This document shows positions 10,960 through 23,700 of a stretch of 64,000 bases of DNA, piece after piece. The stretch lies in contig CM076192.1 in assembly GCA_038277395.1 (NCBI GenBank), positions 196,233,647-196,297,646 of the forward strand, written 5' to 3'. A program made the translations under genes and the position numbers. The notes below the pieces were generated by a model, which ran no database searches, was not told the DNA's origin, and saw only the letters and a list, made by a program, of their open reading frames with translations. How positions within the stretch are numbered: position 1 is the first letter of the stretch; the number at the start of each line of letters is the position of its first letter. This DNA comes from Dryocosmus kuriphilus. Lineage: Eukaryota > Arthropoda > Insecta > Hymenoptera > Cynipidae.

Positions 10960-13900
10960 GACAATTCGAATTCAATTCTATGGATTGAATTGATTGTTCA
11001 GGAATTCGGAATTCGATGACATTGCAGTACGAAGAGGCACATTGAATTTATGGTGTTAACCGACGCTGTTTGGCGCGAGTTTCACCTAATCTAAGATTAC
11101 GGGCGGAAGGTGTGTGGCTCGCCGCCCACCATGATAAATACTGAAATGCAGATTAATATAGTGAAACATAGAAAAACTGTGGCAGTTAATACCCTGTGAA
11201 TGAAGGCGTGTGGCGCGCATCTAAGCAGCAATAAATTCTCAAATATGAGGAAGATCTCAAATGAAATGGCCGATGCGGGGCCGAAGAAGCAGAAAACGGG
11301 CAAAAGAGCAAATTACAGCATAACCATCTAGACCCACAACAGATTTGAAATTCTCGAGAATAACAATGAGGATCTGGAAGAGAGAGTGGAAGAAGACCAG
11401 CTACGAGAGATGCCTGCAAAGAAGGAAACAATACCCCCAATAGTTCTTACGCCAAGAACAAATACCTTACGACTATTATGACCGAGATCAGCCAACTCAC
11501 CATTACTGAAGAAACTAACCGAAATTACATGGAAAATGTGTTTACCATCCTTCCTGATAGCATGGAGAGCTGAAAGATCATGAGGACCGATTCGCATAAG
11601 AAACGGGCACCTTGCTTCTCTTACACCAACCCAGAAGAGAAGCGGAAGCGTATCAAATAGAAGGAAATGTCAGTTTGTAACACAGATGCCCTGGTTGAAG
11701 AACTTGCACAACAAGGACCGAGACCATTGAAATGTACTCAACTTAAATAGAGAGGAGCTCGACCGTATCCATATCCAATCTACCTCATCACATACAATAT
11801 TGATGTGGGCATGAGGGATGTCAGGAAAATTAAATATATCTTCCACCTAAAGATCAAATGGGAAAGATACAGAAATCAAAGAAAAGTAGTGGAGTGCCAG
11901 AGATGTCAGATGTTCGGGCATCGGTCGCCGAACTGCATGAACAAACCCCAATGAGTCAAGTGCGTCAAACACCACCTGAAACTGAACTGTGACAAAGCCG
12001 AAAAAGATAGCGTCCAGTGCGTTAACTGCTCAGGACTTCATCCAGCAAATTACACAGGGTGTCCAAAATATATTGAACATCAACAGAATGTCGAAGATAA
12101 GAGAAATAGACAAAATAATAACAAAAAAAAAGACTATTACAACCACACATACTATACAGCTATCAAGCCAGCAGTCACAACGAATCAAAGAAGGACGAAC
12201 GCTGAGACAACCCACGAGAGAGCCAAGCAGCAGGCAGAGACAACACAATCCGCAATCTGACTGAATCAACTGGGAGAGGAATCAAATAGAAATGGATGGG
12301 AAGAGGAAATTTATTTATTAGAAGTCAACAAAATATAGATCAAAACTTCAATAACTCTTAAGAGTTAGCAAACGAATTCTAGATACTTAATAGCTTAGTA
12401 AGTATTAGCAGACTATTTAAAAAGGTCAGAAGAATCAATGCTCAAATAAGAAAGACGAATGAGCCAATGTCAGCGATATAGATATTTTTTACTACACAAT
12501 AAATGCCTTTAAATAAACAAACCATACATACATTAAGTAGAGCCAATTGGAGTGCCAATCGCATATCATGTAAATTTGTCGAAATCAAAGAATTTTTAAC
12601 GGAGCGTAACTTAGATATCATGTTAATAAGTGAGACAAAATTAAGTGACAGGCCTAGAGTCTACGGGTTTCGAGAGTACACCAGCTATACGAAGGATCGC
12701 GACAGGTAGAGAGGAGGGGTCATTATCTTTGTGAGGAACAATATTATTTCTTGCTAAGTAGCTACAAATACCAAAAAAAATGAAAGTATAAGTACAAAAC
12801 TAGTAAATAACCTCACAGTAGTTGCAGCATATAACCCACCGCGAGTGCCGATGGAAATAAGAGATCTTACTTTAATGATGAGCACAGCCCAAACTATCTC
12901 AATAGTGGGGGATCTTAATGCCAAATACGTAAGCTGGAATTTCAACGCGGATAACACAAATGTGAATAAAATTTTTAAATACATCAACACAAGAGGGCTA
13001 CGAATGATAGGTCCGGATGGCATGACACTCTACTCTTCTAACCACCTAGCTTCTCCGTCCGCGGTGGACATTGGTATAGGAAAGAATATAATTCAAAATA
13101 TTAAAGCAGAAGTAGGTATCAAACTAAACTGAGATCACTTGCCAGTCATAATTTACTTAACTAACAAAAACACAAGAGTAATTAATAGAACATTTTACAA
13201 CTACAGGCATGCCGATTGGAATAAATGTAGTGAATATATCAATGAAAACATAAGCATTAAACCCAATCTAGATAGCAAGCAGCAAATAGACCATAAAATA
13301 AAGAAAATTACCAACATAGTTGTAGAAGCGGTTCGTAAATATATACCACAAGTCTCTTTTAATGATACATACCACAACCATCCTGAGAATATTAAAAATT
13401 TGATGAAAAACCGGAACTTTAGGAAAATCGCGCAAAGCACTCAAAGCTGTGTAACAAATAAAGTAAAATATAGACTGTCTAATACTATAAATAACAAGTT
13501 AAGAGAACACGATATTGATAAATGGACGGATAAACTCAAAAAACTAAACACTAGAGACAACTCCCTGTGGATGGTCACTAAAAGCGAGACAGCAAAGTGC
13601 ACTAAAATCCCCACGCTGCACGGGAAGCACGGGCTGGAACTTGCGGACGAAGAGAAGGCAGCTGTAATAGCTGGTCATTTTGAATCGATACAAGATTTAG
13701 CGGAAAACCTAGGAGATAGAGAAATGTAATGAACGGTCAGGAAATCTTATAATAAAACAAAGCTCGCAGTAGTAGATGCTGAAAAAATCAAGCTTTCATT
13801 TCCCAAAGAAATCAAAAAAATCATAAATAAAGCTAAACCCTAAAAGGCACGGAGAGCCGATGATATCCAAAATATAACACTGAAAAGCCTACCAAAGAAA

Positions 13901-15551
13901 GCTATAGTCCAACTTACCTGTATTTTCAATTGTTGTCTCAAAATCTCTTACTTTTCGAAAGAATGGAAAAAAGCATAAATTCTTCCGTTTCAAAAATAGG
14001 GTAAAAATAAACTCTTCCCACAGAATTACAGATCGATAAGCGTCCTTTCCACTCTAAGTAAGGTCTTTGAAGATATTATACTTATTATAATGAAAGAACA
14101 TTAATTCGAAAATAAAATATTAATTTCACAACAATTTGGTTGCCGAGAGAGTAAAAGCACAATTTATCAACTAGTCAACCTGACTGACTATATTCGTACC
14201 AACTTTAACACTAAGCATCACATAGAGGTGGCTTAATGAGGCATGGAAAGGGCATTCGACACGGTCTGGCAGTAGGGACTATTACACAAATTAATAGAAA
14301 CAGGGTTCCATCTTAAATAATTAAGATCATTCTAAGTTACTCAAAACATTGTTCTTTCAAAGTGATGGTGAATAATACTGACTCAGGCGCGCACATTACA
14401 CTGGCGGGTGTGGCCCAGGGGTCTATACTAGAGCCTGTAATTTTTTATCTAAATATTAACAACATACCGTAAGACTTGAATACAAAAATTATGCTGTTCG
14501 CGCACATCACTGAGTTCGCAGCCAAATCTTGGAGGAAGGTTCAAGCAGCGAAACTTGTAGAAAGACGCATAGAAAAAATTTTGAAATTTTTCGCAAAATG
14601 GAAATTGAAAATGAACAGCAAGAGAACTCAGTTCATAGTTCATAGCAAAGGACGTAGGAAAGAAGAGATGCCAGTACTGACATTAGGCCATAAACAAATA
14701 GAATCTAAGATTGAGGCTGTATATCTAGGGGCCATACTAGATAGTAACCTCAATTTTACCAAACATGTAGCTAAAGCGGTAGGGAAAACGTATGGAGCAT
14801 TGAGTTTTATCAATAAACTAATGCATAAGAAACGCACACTTCTTATTAGAAATGGGCAAACTCTGTACAAATCATTAATATAACCGATAATGATATACGC
14901 TGCTACCATCTGCAGCAGCACGAGTTAGTGCAATTACAAAAAGTGTCAGATACTAAAAAAATAAATGTCTACGACGAATCTGCGATTCTAGTCCTAGAAC
15001 GTCCAATGAAATCATACACGAGAGACTGAATATGTACAAATAAGCAGACACATTCAAAAAATAAAATTTAATTTATACGAAAATTAAATACGTTATTTAC
15101 AATAAATGGGTCAATTAGCATATTATACACACGAGGATGCACTGTTTAAAATCAATTATAAGCTCCTCATTATTTAATTATCTCAAAGTAAAGCGAAACG
15201 ACGAAAAACAAAATTTCATAGCACGTCACGCCGATCCAAACAATACTATCTCATTTAGTTACAAGCTAGTTAGGTTGTATATAGGATAAAGTGTATTAGA
15301 AAGTAAGTGAACTGTGATATTGCAACATTATTGACTTAATTGATTTTTATAAATCATTTTTCCGAAAATACTCCTATAAATTCTGTAGTATTAGATTTAA
15401 CATTAGAATAGAAACAAAATACTATAAACTTAAGACTGGTAAAATATCCATTAGCTAGATATAGGTAGAGTAAAGTATACAATTTATATATTATTTATGT
15501 AATGATTATAATATCTTTGAGAATAAACGACGATTTTTAAAAACAAAACCC
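10960..15551 (+). mobile_element. full-length decayed jockey-clade LINE
   Basis: The element spans about 4.6 kb and is flanked by the 10-bp direct repeat TCACTCTCAT (10950-10959 and 15552-15561), the expected target duplication. The ORF1 remnant has three zinc knuckles of the jockey Gag type at about 11895-12065 (ECQRCQMFGHRSPNC, then VKCVKHHLKLNC, then VQCVNCSGLHPANYTGC). ORF2 starts near 12500 with an endonuclease domain (FLTERNLDIMLISETKL, SIVGDLNAKYVSWN). A connector follows at 13139-13729, and then a reverse transcriptase broken by stops (NYRSISVLSTLSKVFE near 14025). The catalytic FADD-type motif near 14500 is degraded to FAHI. The thumb region (VYLGAILDSNLNFTKH) is at 14476-14883. An A-rich 3' end is at about 15540. 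It is dead through many stops and lies between the exons of the minus-strand gene family. Confidence 0.85.
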
Positions 15552-15561
15552 TCACTCTCAT

Positions 15562-16690
15562 TCGGTCTACAGCATTAGCTTTGTTACAACATAGAGACCA
15601 CGAAACGACGCTAAAACGAACCGCTGACCCGACAGTTAAGTGCTCACTCGCTGCTGACTGGCACACGGAATACCACTCTAGGAAGATATACGGAAATAAA
15701 GAACTCTACGCTTGGAAAGAAGATTTCCTTTGTGAATCCCACACAGTCATTCAGAGCATCTTCTTGGCCTACAGATACCAGCCTTTTTGAGAGCTACCCT
15801 TTCTAGGACATATATCTGTAAATAACGAAGTCTGCTCTCCAGTCCATCTCAAATAACCATCTATCTTTAAGCCTTTCGGCCGTCCTTTTCTGGATTGGTC
15901 ATAATCGCTGATATATTAGTCGTTTGTAACTAACCTATGTACCAGGCCTTCCCTCTGTAGTCCATCGCGAGTAGCCAATACATCTTTAGGCCGCTCGGTC
16001 ATCCTTCTGTGGAGTGGTTGTACTCGCCAAAAGAAATTCGGTCCTTTTTAGGCCTAACTTATACGTCGAAGACTCTACATGTTCATTACGTCGATGGGGT
16101 TAAAAGAAAGGCAACGCTCGTCACGAAAGAGAGCCAGGCTGCTGTGGGAAGCACACCTGGTGCTTCGCGATGTTAACTACCTCTCAAGGGCTAATCACAT
16201 GCTACCGACGCAGCCAACGACCAACCACGGTTCGCCAACGCTGCCATCGACCAGCCAGAGATCGCCGATGGTGTCTCCGACCAATCAGTGACTGTCGACG
16301 CCAGCGCCAGCCACCAGTAGATCGTGGTATAACATTATTATCCGGGATTTCCAACCATAAGGAACCATTAATCTCCAGAACGCCATTTACCAGACGACCC
16401 GCACCGCCGTTTTACAGTGACCTTCTGCAGCTTTTGCTCCATCTAAGCCGGAACACGAATGCCCAGTACACGAAGGTGAAACGCGTGCTATTTTTCTCAC
16501 ACGGCAAAGAGGAAAATGAAGGCCCTCGTTTCTTCTATCCCACCGACTTCAAACTTGGTATCCAACGGAACACCGATGAACGCGACTTCGTGCTGAGGAA
16601 ATACTTCTCGTCCATACAGACTCCGTACTCCGCATAAGTCCACAAGAAGAACGTTTCTGACAGTTACCCATACCATATATACGAAAGTTG
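15562..16690. other. unclassified, less AT-rich stretch
   Basis: Open stretches exist, for instance 16170-16637 on the plus strand. It reads RVLFFSHGKEENEGPRFFY near the end, but I match it to no family. It could be the leader and start of gag of an LTR element whose LTR was split by the jockey. No splice pattern supports a host gene. Confidence 0.25.
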
Positions 16691-17640
16691 AAGATTCATC
16701 TATTTAGAATGAAAATCAATTTTTCATTTCGAAAAATTCGTTTCCTTAATTCATAACTCGACTATTTTTTCTGAAAAATAAAGTTTTTTGTTTCGCAAGT
16801 CATCATTTTTGTTTCTGGATAAGCATTCGTCTTTGTTTGTGAGAACTAACATTTTTAGTTAACACATTGAAATGTGTTGTGGGATATTTTGTTAATGAAA
16901 GCTCCTCTTTTTGTAATAATAGTTCAACTATTTATAATTATATATTTTGTTAAAATTCTGCGTGCTTCAGTTGAAAATCAAACTGTTCCCATTTTATTCA
17001 AATATGCCTTTCTTAGCTGAAATTAAGCTATTTCGTTGAATGTTCATGTGTGTCTTTCTGAAAATTTGAACTTCTTTAAATTAAAAACTTAAATACTTTG
17101 GTTGAAATCTCAACTGTTACATTTTTGTGGAAATGTTGAACATTTAACTATTTTTTGTTCAAAGCGAAACTTTTCTTCAAAATGTACGTGTTCAATTTTT
17201 TATGAATTTTTTTTCTTATAAATTCTGCTTGCAAAAATTGAAATATTTTGATGAAAAACTCGAATATGTTTGTTGAAACCTAATACTCCTTGTTTGAAGA
17301 CTCAACCATTTTTTGTTCAAAATTTATTTATTCCATTTTTGGTTTAATTTTTTATCATTGGTTAAAAATTCCACTATTAGATTTTTTGTTGAATATTTAT
17401 CTTTTTCGGTTGAGAGTACAACGAATTCGTGGAAAATTCATAACTTTTGGCTGAAAACTAAACCCTTGCATTTATGGTCTAAAATTCTGTCTTTTTCCGT
17501 TGAAAATTCAACTGCTTTGCAAAAAGTTTGCAGTTTTTATTTAAAAATTAAGGAACTTCGTTTAAAGTTAGTCTTAGTTTTTAAAGGTAAAATGATCTTT
17601 CATTGAAAATTCATATATTTGTTTGAAACCATTACGCAGG
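16690..17640. repeat. decayed T-rich repeat
   Basis: Dense degenerate copies of ttggttgaaaattcaacta-type motifs on the plus strand, the reverse orientation of the 2-9 kb blocks. It lies just downstream of the probable last exon of the minus-strand gene. A minus-strand AATAAA occurs at 17536-17541, but in such AT-rich DNA this is weak evidence for a poly(A) site. Confidence 0.5.
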
Positions 17641-17675
17641 GGAACTAATGCTAAGTATTGGATCCAGTAGGTTTT

Positions 17676-17743
17676 TCACGAACAAGTGTTGGAAACCCCA
17701 TACTTTATCTCGAGAAAAGTGTCAGGTCCAAAACTTACCAATA
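17676..17743 (-). CDS. probable terminal exon (LVSFGPDTFLEIKYGVSN...stop)
   Basis: After acceptor ttatggaattgcag the phase-1 frame reads LVSFGPDTFLEIKYGVSNTC, then S and TGA (17676-17678). The surrounding 17640-17770 is not short-motif repeat, unlike both sides, which supports a conserved function. A gtaagt lies 5 nt inside the exon, so another gene model is possible. The acceptor pyrimidine tract is modest. No poly(A) site was confirmed. Confidence 0.42.
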
Positions 17744-20700
17744 CTGCAATTCCATAAGAAACGTATCCTTTCATTAATGACAGATTCAAGAACTTTGGTT
17801 GAAAGTTAATTTTCTATCCAATTTTATCATAAAGAAAAGCTCATCGTTTTTCTGTGTTGTTGAAATTTGTAAACGCTGCCATTTAGTTAATATTGCCCCG
17901 TAAGATATCCCCTGAACATATTTTTGTTTTTTAGATTGTATTATAGTTTAAAAATTACCCGCTGTAGTAGGTAGTGCATGTGTGTCTATTTGAGGGTGAA
18001 TATAAAACCCTTTCCAATATTTTGACTTAGGTACTCCATAAAGGTTTAACACGAGATCATTATCCTGTATTTCGTAGCACTCTTCTTCACCATCTGATCA
18101 TGTAAGGAAATGAAAGTCATTATTTATGAAATAGTTGTGAAAAAAGTTTACTTGGAAGTATTAAATGATACTAAATTGTATGTCTATTAATTATTTGCCA
18201 AGAAGTTCATGAAAAAGGTCTTTCTGCTCATGGGACATTGAAACAGATGCGGCTGAAGTCCAGAATAAAACAGTTGTGCTGGCAGAAAGAAAGGCAACGA
18301 CCCTTTTATAGAGGGTGGAAATCACCCCTAATTTCTAATGGCTTTAAATTCTCAGATTGGACGCTTTACAAGAAGTACACGGAAACTTTAGGACATGAGA
18401 AACAAAGGTAACACCTAAATGACGTTAAAAGATATATGTATCGCTTCAGCAAAGAAATCACCCACCCTTATTTGGAAGTTAGAAGTCCCATTTGCTCTCT
18501 AACATTTATCAATTCCTAGAGTCGAGCTATTGACACGCTTGTAATTCGTGTACTTCAGGACTTGATAATTTTTCGAGAATATGGGTGACTTCTACCCAAG
18601 TTATGTGGGTGATTGGTTTTTTCCCTGACACTACGTTCCATCCAAAGTTATCTAGGATGTTATGTCTTTTTTTCCGTTTCCTGAAGTTGCCAACTGCTCG
18701 TTGAAATCGTCGTCCTTAGGACTTGATCCATTGTAGAAAACAATTGTGACTTCTACCCTGGATATAAAATTTCAGGAGACGAGGGACTGGTAAGAGTGTG
18801 GATGAGTTAGCTGGCGTGAACTAGAGGAGTGAAAGAAGGAGAATGAGAGTGGTTGGGAACGATAATAATGGAAAGCATGATTGGATCTTAGTCAGGATTA
18901 TCTGTTTTAGACTGTATTTTAGTTTTATAAATTACCGCTTGCCGGTTGATACTGGAGAATTTTACCGCCTCGGACTGCTGCAACAATTCCTTGATCATTT
19001 TTTATTTTATCACCATCACTTGGATGTAGATTATCAGTTACGTTAGGAGCTGTAAGAAAAGTGTATATTATTCATTATTTCTGTACTTGAAAAACTGATT
19101 AACAAGGACCTTAATAGAGTGCCCAAAAAATTACATTACCATCATCTAGATGATCTTGATTAGGAATCGTAATTGTGCCTTTGTCTGTAAGTAAAGTATA
19201 GATTACTATTTATTTTAACAATTAAAATTTCATTAACTTAGAATTTTGTTGGGTGCCCAGAAAATTAAATTCTTAAAATTCTGTGACCTTTCCCTTAGCA
19301 ACCGTTCATTCTCCCAGACCACTTACAGTTTTTCAACATTTTTTATACAGAACCAAAAAATTTTCAGGAATTACGTAGTATATGGTGATAAAAAAGTGGA
19401 ACATTTTGCCACATAAGAGGTTAAAAACAGGTGAGAGATTAAACACTTATTTTTGCATGTAGAACAGAAGGAATAATTTTCTTATAAGGAGTCTAATATT
19501 TATAAATCATTTTAACAGATTTGTGAATAATTTTTTACATTAAAGAATTTATTTTTAGGAGGCTCGTCAATTTTGGGTCACTTTAGGGAGTATTCGCAGA
19601 AAATGTACAATTATCAATGAAAAAATTATGTATTTAACAAAGGCTTTAAGGGATTTTACAAGATCGAAACGGATTTCCAGAAAACCCTCGTGAATAAGCT
19701 AATTTTTTTTTATTTTTAAAAAGTTTTGAGTGATTGTGACAGGGCAAAACCTTACCTGTCACTTTCGAAAAAAATTGAAAAAACCTCCTTCTGCCGGACC
19801 AGTGAAAACTAAGCTTAGATCCTTTTCCAAAATTCTTCTCGCCCGGAGATTCGGAGTGTGGGTCAAACTCTGCGAGGGCACTTTTGACAAATTCGATTTA
19901 TACTCATGTCTCCTTCTTTTTTTGAATTGTTGCTCAAAATCATTGGAGCGAGCGCGAGAGTGGGTATCGGAGTGTCAACAGGATATTAAACCCCAGCTCC
20001 GTGGCATGTTGAATTGCTGTGGTTGCTCTCCCATGGGGGGGAAGGAGAGCAGAGTTACCGTATATGTCTTTGCTTCTTTCCGAGATATACGACGGTCAAG
20101 GGTGGTCGAGACGCCCAGAGGTAGAGGGAGACACCATCGAGGGTACAAGGAAAAACAGGCAGATCCGCCAACCATGAGCCTTGAACAAAATTCTCTTAGT
20201 GAACTACCGGGAACCCCGGATTTGGCAGATTGGGCTGATGGCGGTATATCTATGAGAAGATTGAATCTTTTTTCCTTTGTTATTAAATCAAGATTTAGGA
20301 TTCTGAGTGGAATAAGTACAAAAGAAAAACAAGCCACCCAGAACCATCGGGTTCTCTCATTAACATAACGTCACTCTATATTTGCCGCCAGAAATATCGA
20401 ACCTACTTTCCAGCCAGGACTGCGCGTTCGAACGGTTGGAAATCCACGATTGGCGGACGACAGTGAACCAGGCGGAAGGAACACTCCCGTTGGCTAGACC
20501 AGAAAATTCCGGAGTCGCCAAATGGCGACGGAGGGGGCGAACCTATATCCAGATTTAAACCCTTTTCTAACTCCAATTAAGGATTCTGAGTGGGATAAGG
20601 CAATGGAAAGATAACCCACTCAGAACCATAGGGTTCCTTCATTAACAGACCGTTTCTCTATATTTTCCGCCAGAAATACCGATACCACTTTTCATTTAGG

Positions 20701-23700
20701 ATGGCCATTTCCGCGGACCGGCCGAACCTGGAGACGCGACGTTGCGCGAATTGTCACTCTCGTTCCGAATTTATTACCGTCAAGTTGTTTCTAAGAGAAT
20801 TGCATGAAACTGTCGAATTAGGAGACAGTATTAGCTGAAAAATGGAAGTGTAAAGAGGAGAAAATTATCGTTATTTGAGTAAGGTATGCGAGTTTGTTTT
20901 CTCGCCAGTAGTCTTGAAGTAATTTATTGGAATATTTAAGGACAAAATTGTGATACCGCCAAAACGTTCGGCGACGTGTCAGAGTGTTGCCATGTTAGCT
21001 TCCGCGGTAAAATAATGTTTTTTGCGCTATAGGTTCCTAATCGTTTCGACAAATTCGCGAGTGTTAGAATCCCATTCAAAGTATTTCTGATTTGTTTGGA
21101 AGCACGTCTCTTGGTCGGTGTTATTTCTTGTATTTCTCTTCAGATTTTGGGAACGGACCATGATAGATCTAAAATTTCATGATTGGGGAAATTGTCTCGT
21201 TTCGTCACTTTCGCGGTAGATCCTAAGTGCGAGTAAACTAAATTCTTTCGGTATTCTTGCTAGGCTAAGCTTGTCAGCACATTTATATAGATGTAAGCTC
21301 GTATAGTTCCTATAAAGTGAAATAGTGTGAACCTAAAGTGTCGGCATCGGGCTTATTTGTGGTTGGGCAAACCTCTCCCCTGATATAAGTGTATAAAATA
21401 TTTTTTTTTAGATAACGAGGACCCTTTTCTGGAATATCGGCAAAGCATTCTAACTTCGGTGACCCCTAAATCTATCAACAGCGAGACAATCGTAAGTGCT
21501 TCGAACCTCGCCAATGACTGGCGCCCATGAAATTTGGAAAAATTAAAATAGAAATCGAAACTTGTCATACAGTGTGGGTAATCATTTAGGAGCCCTGAAA
21601 ATACTCTCACATGATTTATGCGTATCCATATTTATTTCAAACAAATCAAAGTAGTTCAACATGGGTTCAAAGAATTCAAGGAATGTCAACATTTTTTCTC
21701 GAAAATACATAAAATGCTAATTTAAATAACGGAATAATTGATAATATTTGAAACTTTATCAACTAAAATAATGAACATTCTAAAATTTTGGAAATTTAAA
21801 TTGTAAAGGTTCTAAAAGTTAAACTTACTATCCCAGTTGATATAAACAAGATTTCTCGTATCATCGTATAAGAACGTTGGAGGCATTGATCTTTGAAGCA
21901 TAGGGCAACCTGTAAGAACATCATGGAGATATTTTATTAAAGACTTTTTCAACGCGCCCAATTGTATTTTCGTACCAGTTCATAAAACATCGACAAGTTT
22001 TCAAAATATATGTTTGCCTCAAATTTTTTATCGCTCACTTCCTCTAAATAAATATCAGGCCACAAAGCGTTTTATAAAACAAAAAGAGAGTAAGAAAAAA
22101 GCATTTCCGGAAGTGAAATCGCATTATTTAAAAAGTAGCCCTCTTAAGCAATCAACAATGAGCTTTTTAACTAAAAAAGTAGTGTACTAAAAGTACAAAC
22201 TAAAAGAAAACGTAAAAACAATTTTCTTAGCTCAGGTTCATCACCCCCCCCCCCCCCCCCCCCACACGCAAAAGCTATCAACTTTTTTTAGTTCACTGAA
22301 TTTCGCCCCAAATGCGTTCATACACCCTATAAATAAAAAATTGTGCGCTAAACAAACTTATGAGTTATAGCCTATATTGTAATAATTATAATTACACACA
22401 TATATATGTATATTGAGGCTTTTAATGATTTCGAGGTTTCTGATTTTAACTAGAGAATATCTACAATTTATCCGAACCAAAAACACTCTTTTAACGTCCA
22501 ATATTAAAAGTTAAGCAAAAAGTTACCAAATAATAAGCCATTCTCCGATCAAATTTGGACCAGTGAAACTAAACAATTGAAAAGGCTTCGAGCAAAATTC
22601 AGACAAGAAAAACAAAAGAAAAGGTGGACTAAGTGTGTTGCCTTGATAAGAGCGCTGCGTAAGCACCGAAATGTTTGCTTTCTTTGCGACTGGTTCTCGG
22701 TTAGGTTTTTAAACAAAGTAGAAACAAAAGAAGGTAATAGAAAGGAAAGGAAGGAAGAGGATTTGGTTCGTTGCAATCCTTTTCCGTCCTCTTTTTTTGT
22801 TTTTCCTGTTTGAATTTTGCTACTAGCCTTTTCACGTGTTTTTAGTTTGGTTGCCCCACAAATGAGCACAATCACAAAAAAAAAATGTAAAAAGCAATAT
22901 GTAAATAACAAAATGATCACGAACCTCATTCATCGAAGATACAGGCATTGGTATGAACAAATGATTAAAAAAATTTTATCAAATAAAAACACTGATAAGG
23001 GTCAGTGAGTCGAATGACAATTTTAAAATTTTTTCTTTGTGACTGTGCTTAATTATTTCTTTAAATTAAAATTCTAGCCTGACGTGGTTGGCAAATCCCT
23101 ATCGAACGAAACGTTGCTTCATCAAAATTAATCAGCATAAGATATTATTTACCACCTATGATCCATTTATAATGTCTAATCCAAATTGAACAAGGAGGAT
23201 ATAATTGTAAAAAACATTTATATTTAACTATTATAATATTTTTGGGTAAAAGAAATTTCGGATTATTAAATTTCAGGCAATTATAATATCCCTCAGACCA
23301 GGAACTTCTGTCCTGTAAATAAATCAGGAATAAGATCACCTTGACGATTCAACTGAATTTCATTAGTTAAATAAATATTTGTTAGTCTTAATTACTTCAA
23401 CTAGCTAGTGCACAACAACTGTTTATATGAATAAATAAATTAATCTTCTCTAGTTTCTCTATCCTTCGTTTCATTTCTTTCAATTTCTTAACATTATTTA
23501 TTTTTCCATTGATTTTTGTATTACGATTTTTCTGGAATCATGTAAAATTCACAAAAAATGCATTAAATAGAAAAATCATTATAATAAAAACGATTATTGT
23601 AGGCAGAATTCGCTACTGTCTAGCTTAGATTGTATTTTATTTAATTTTCTAATTACGTGAGATTACAAATCCATTTGGGGTTACGAAATAATCTAGTTCT

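Noticed and set aside
10709..15594. A solo LTR of about 285 bp split by the jockey (tgttac...acaaca)
   Set aside because: End motifs are short and common in this composition. No partner LTR, primer site or recognised gag follows.
16170..16637. 155-codon plus-strand ORF as a gene
   Set aside because: No recognised domain, no splice or promoter context, and composition like a degraded transposon.
19730..20368. 212-codon plus-strand ORF as a gene
   Set aside because: The homologous copy at 52.3 kb has the frame broken in different places, so the ORF is not conserved; it belongs to an interspersed repeat.
22549..22929. 126-codon minus-strand ORF with hydrophobic start
   Set aside because: It spans the inverted arms of a hairpin element and is mirrored by ORFs on the other strand.
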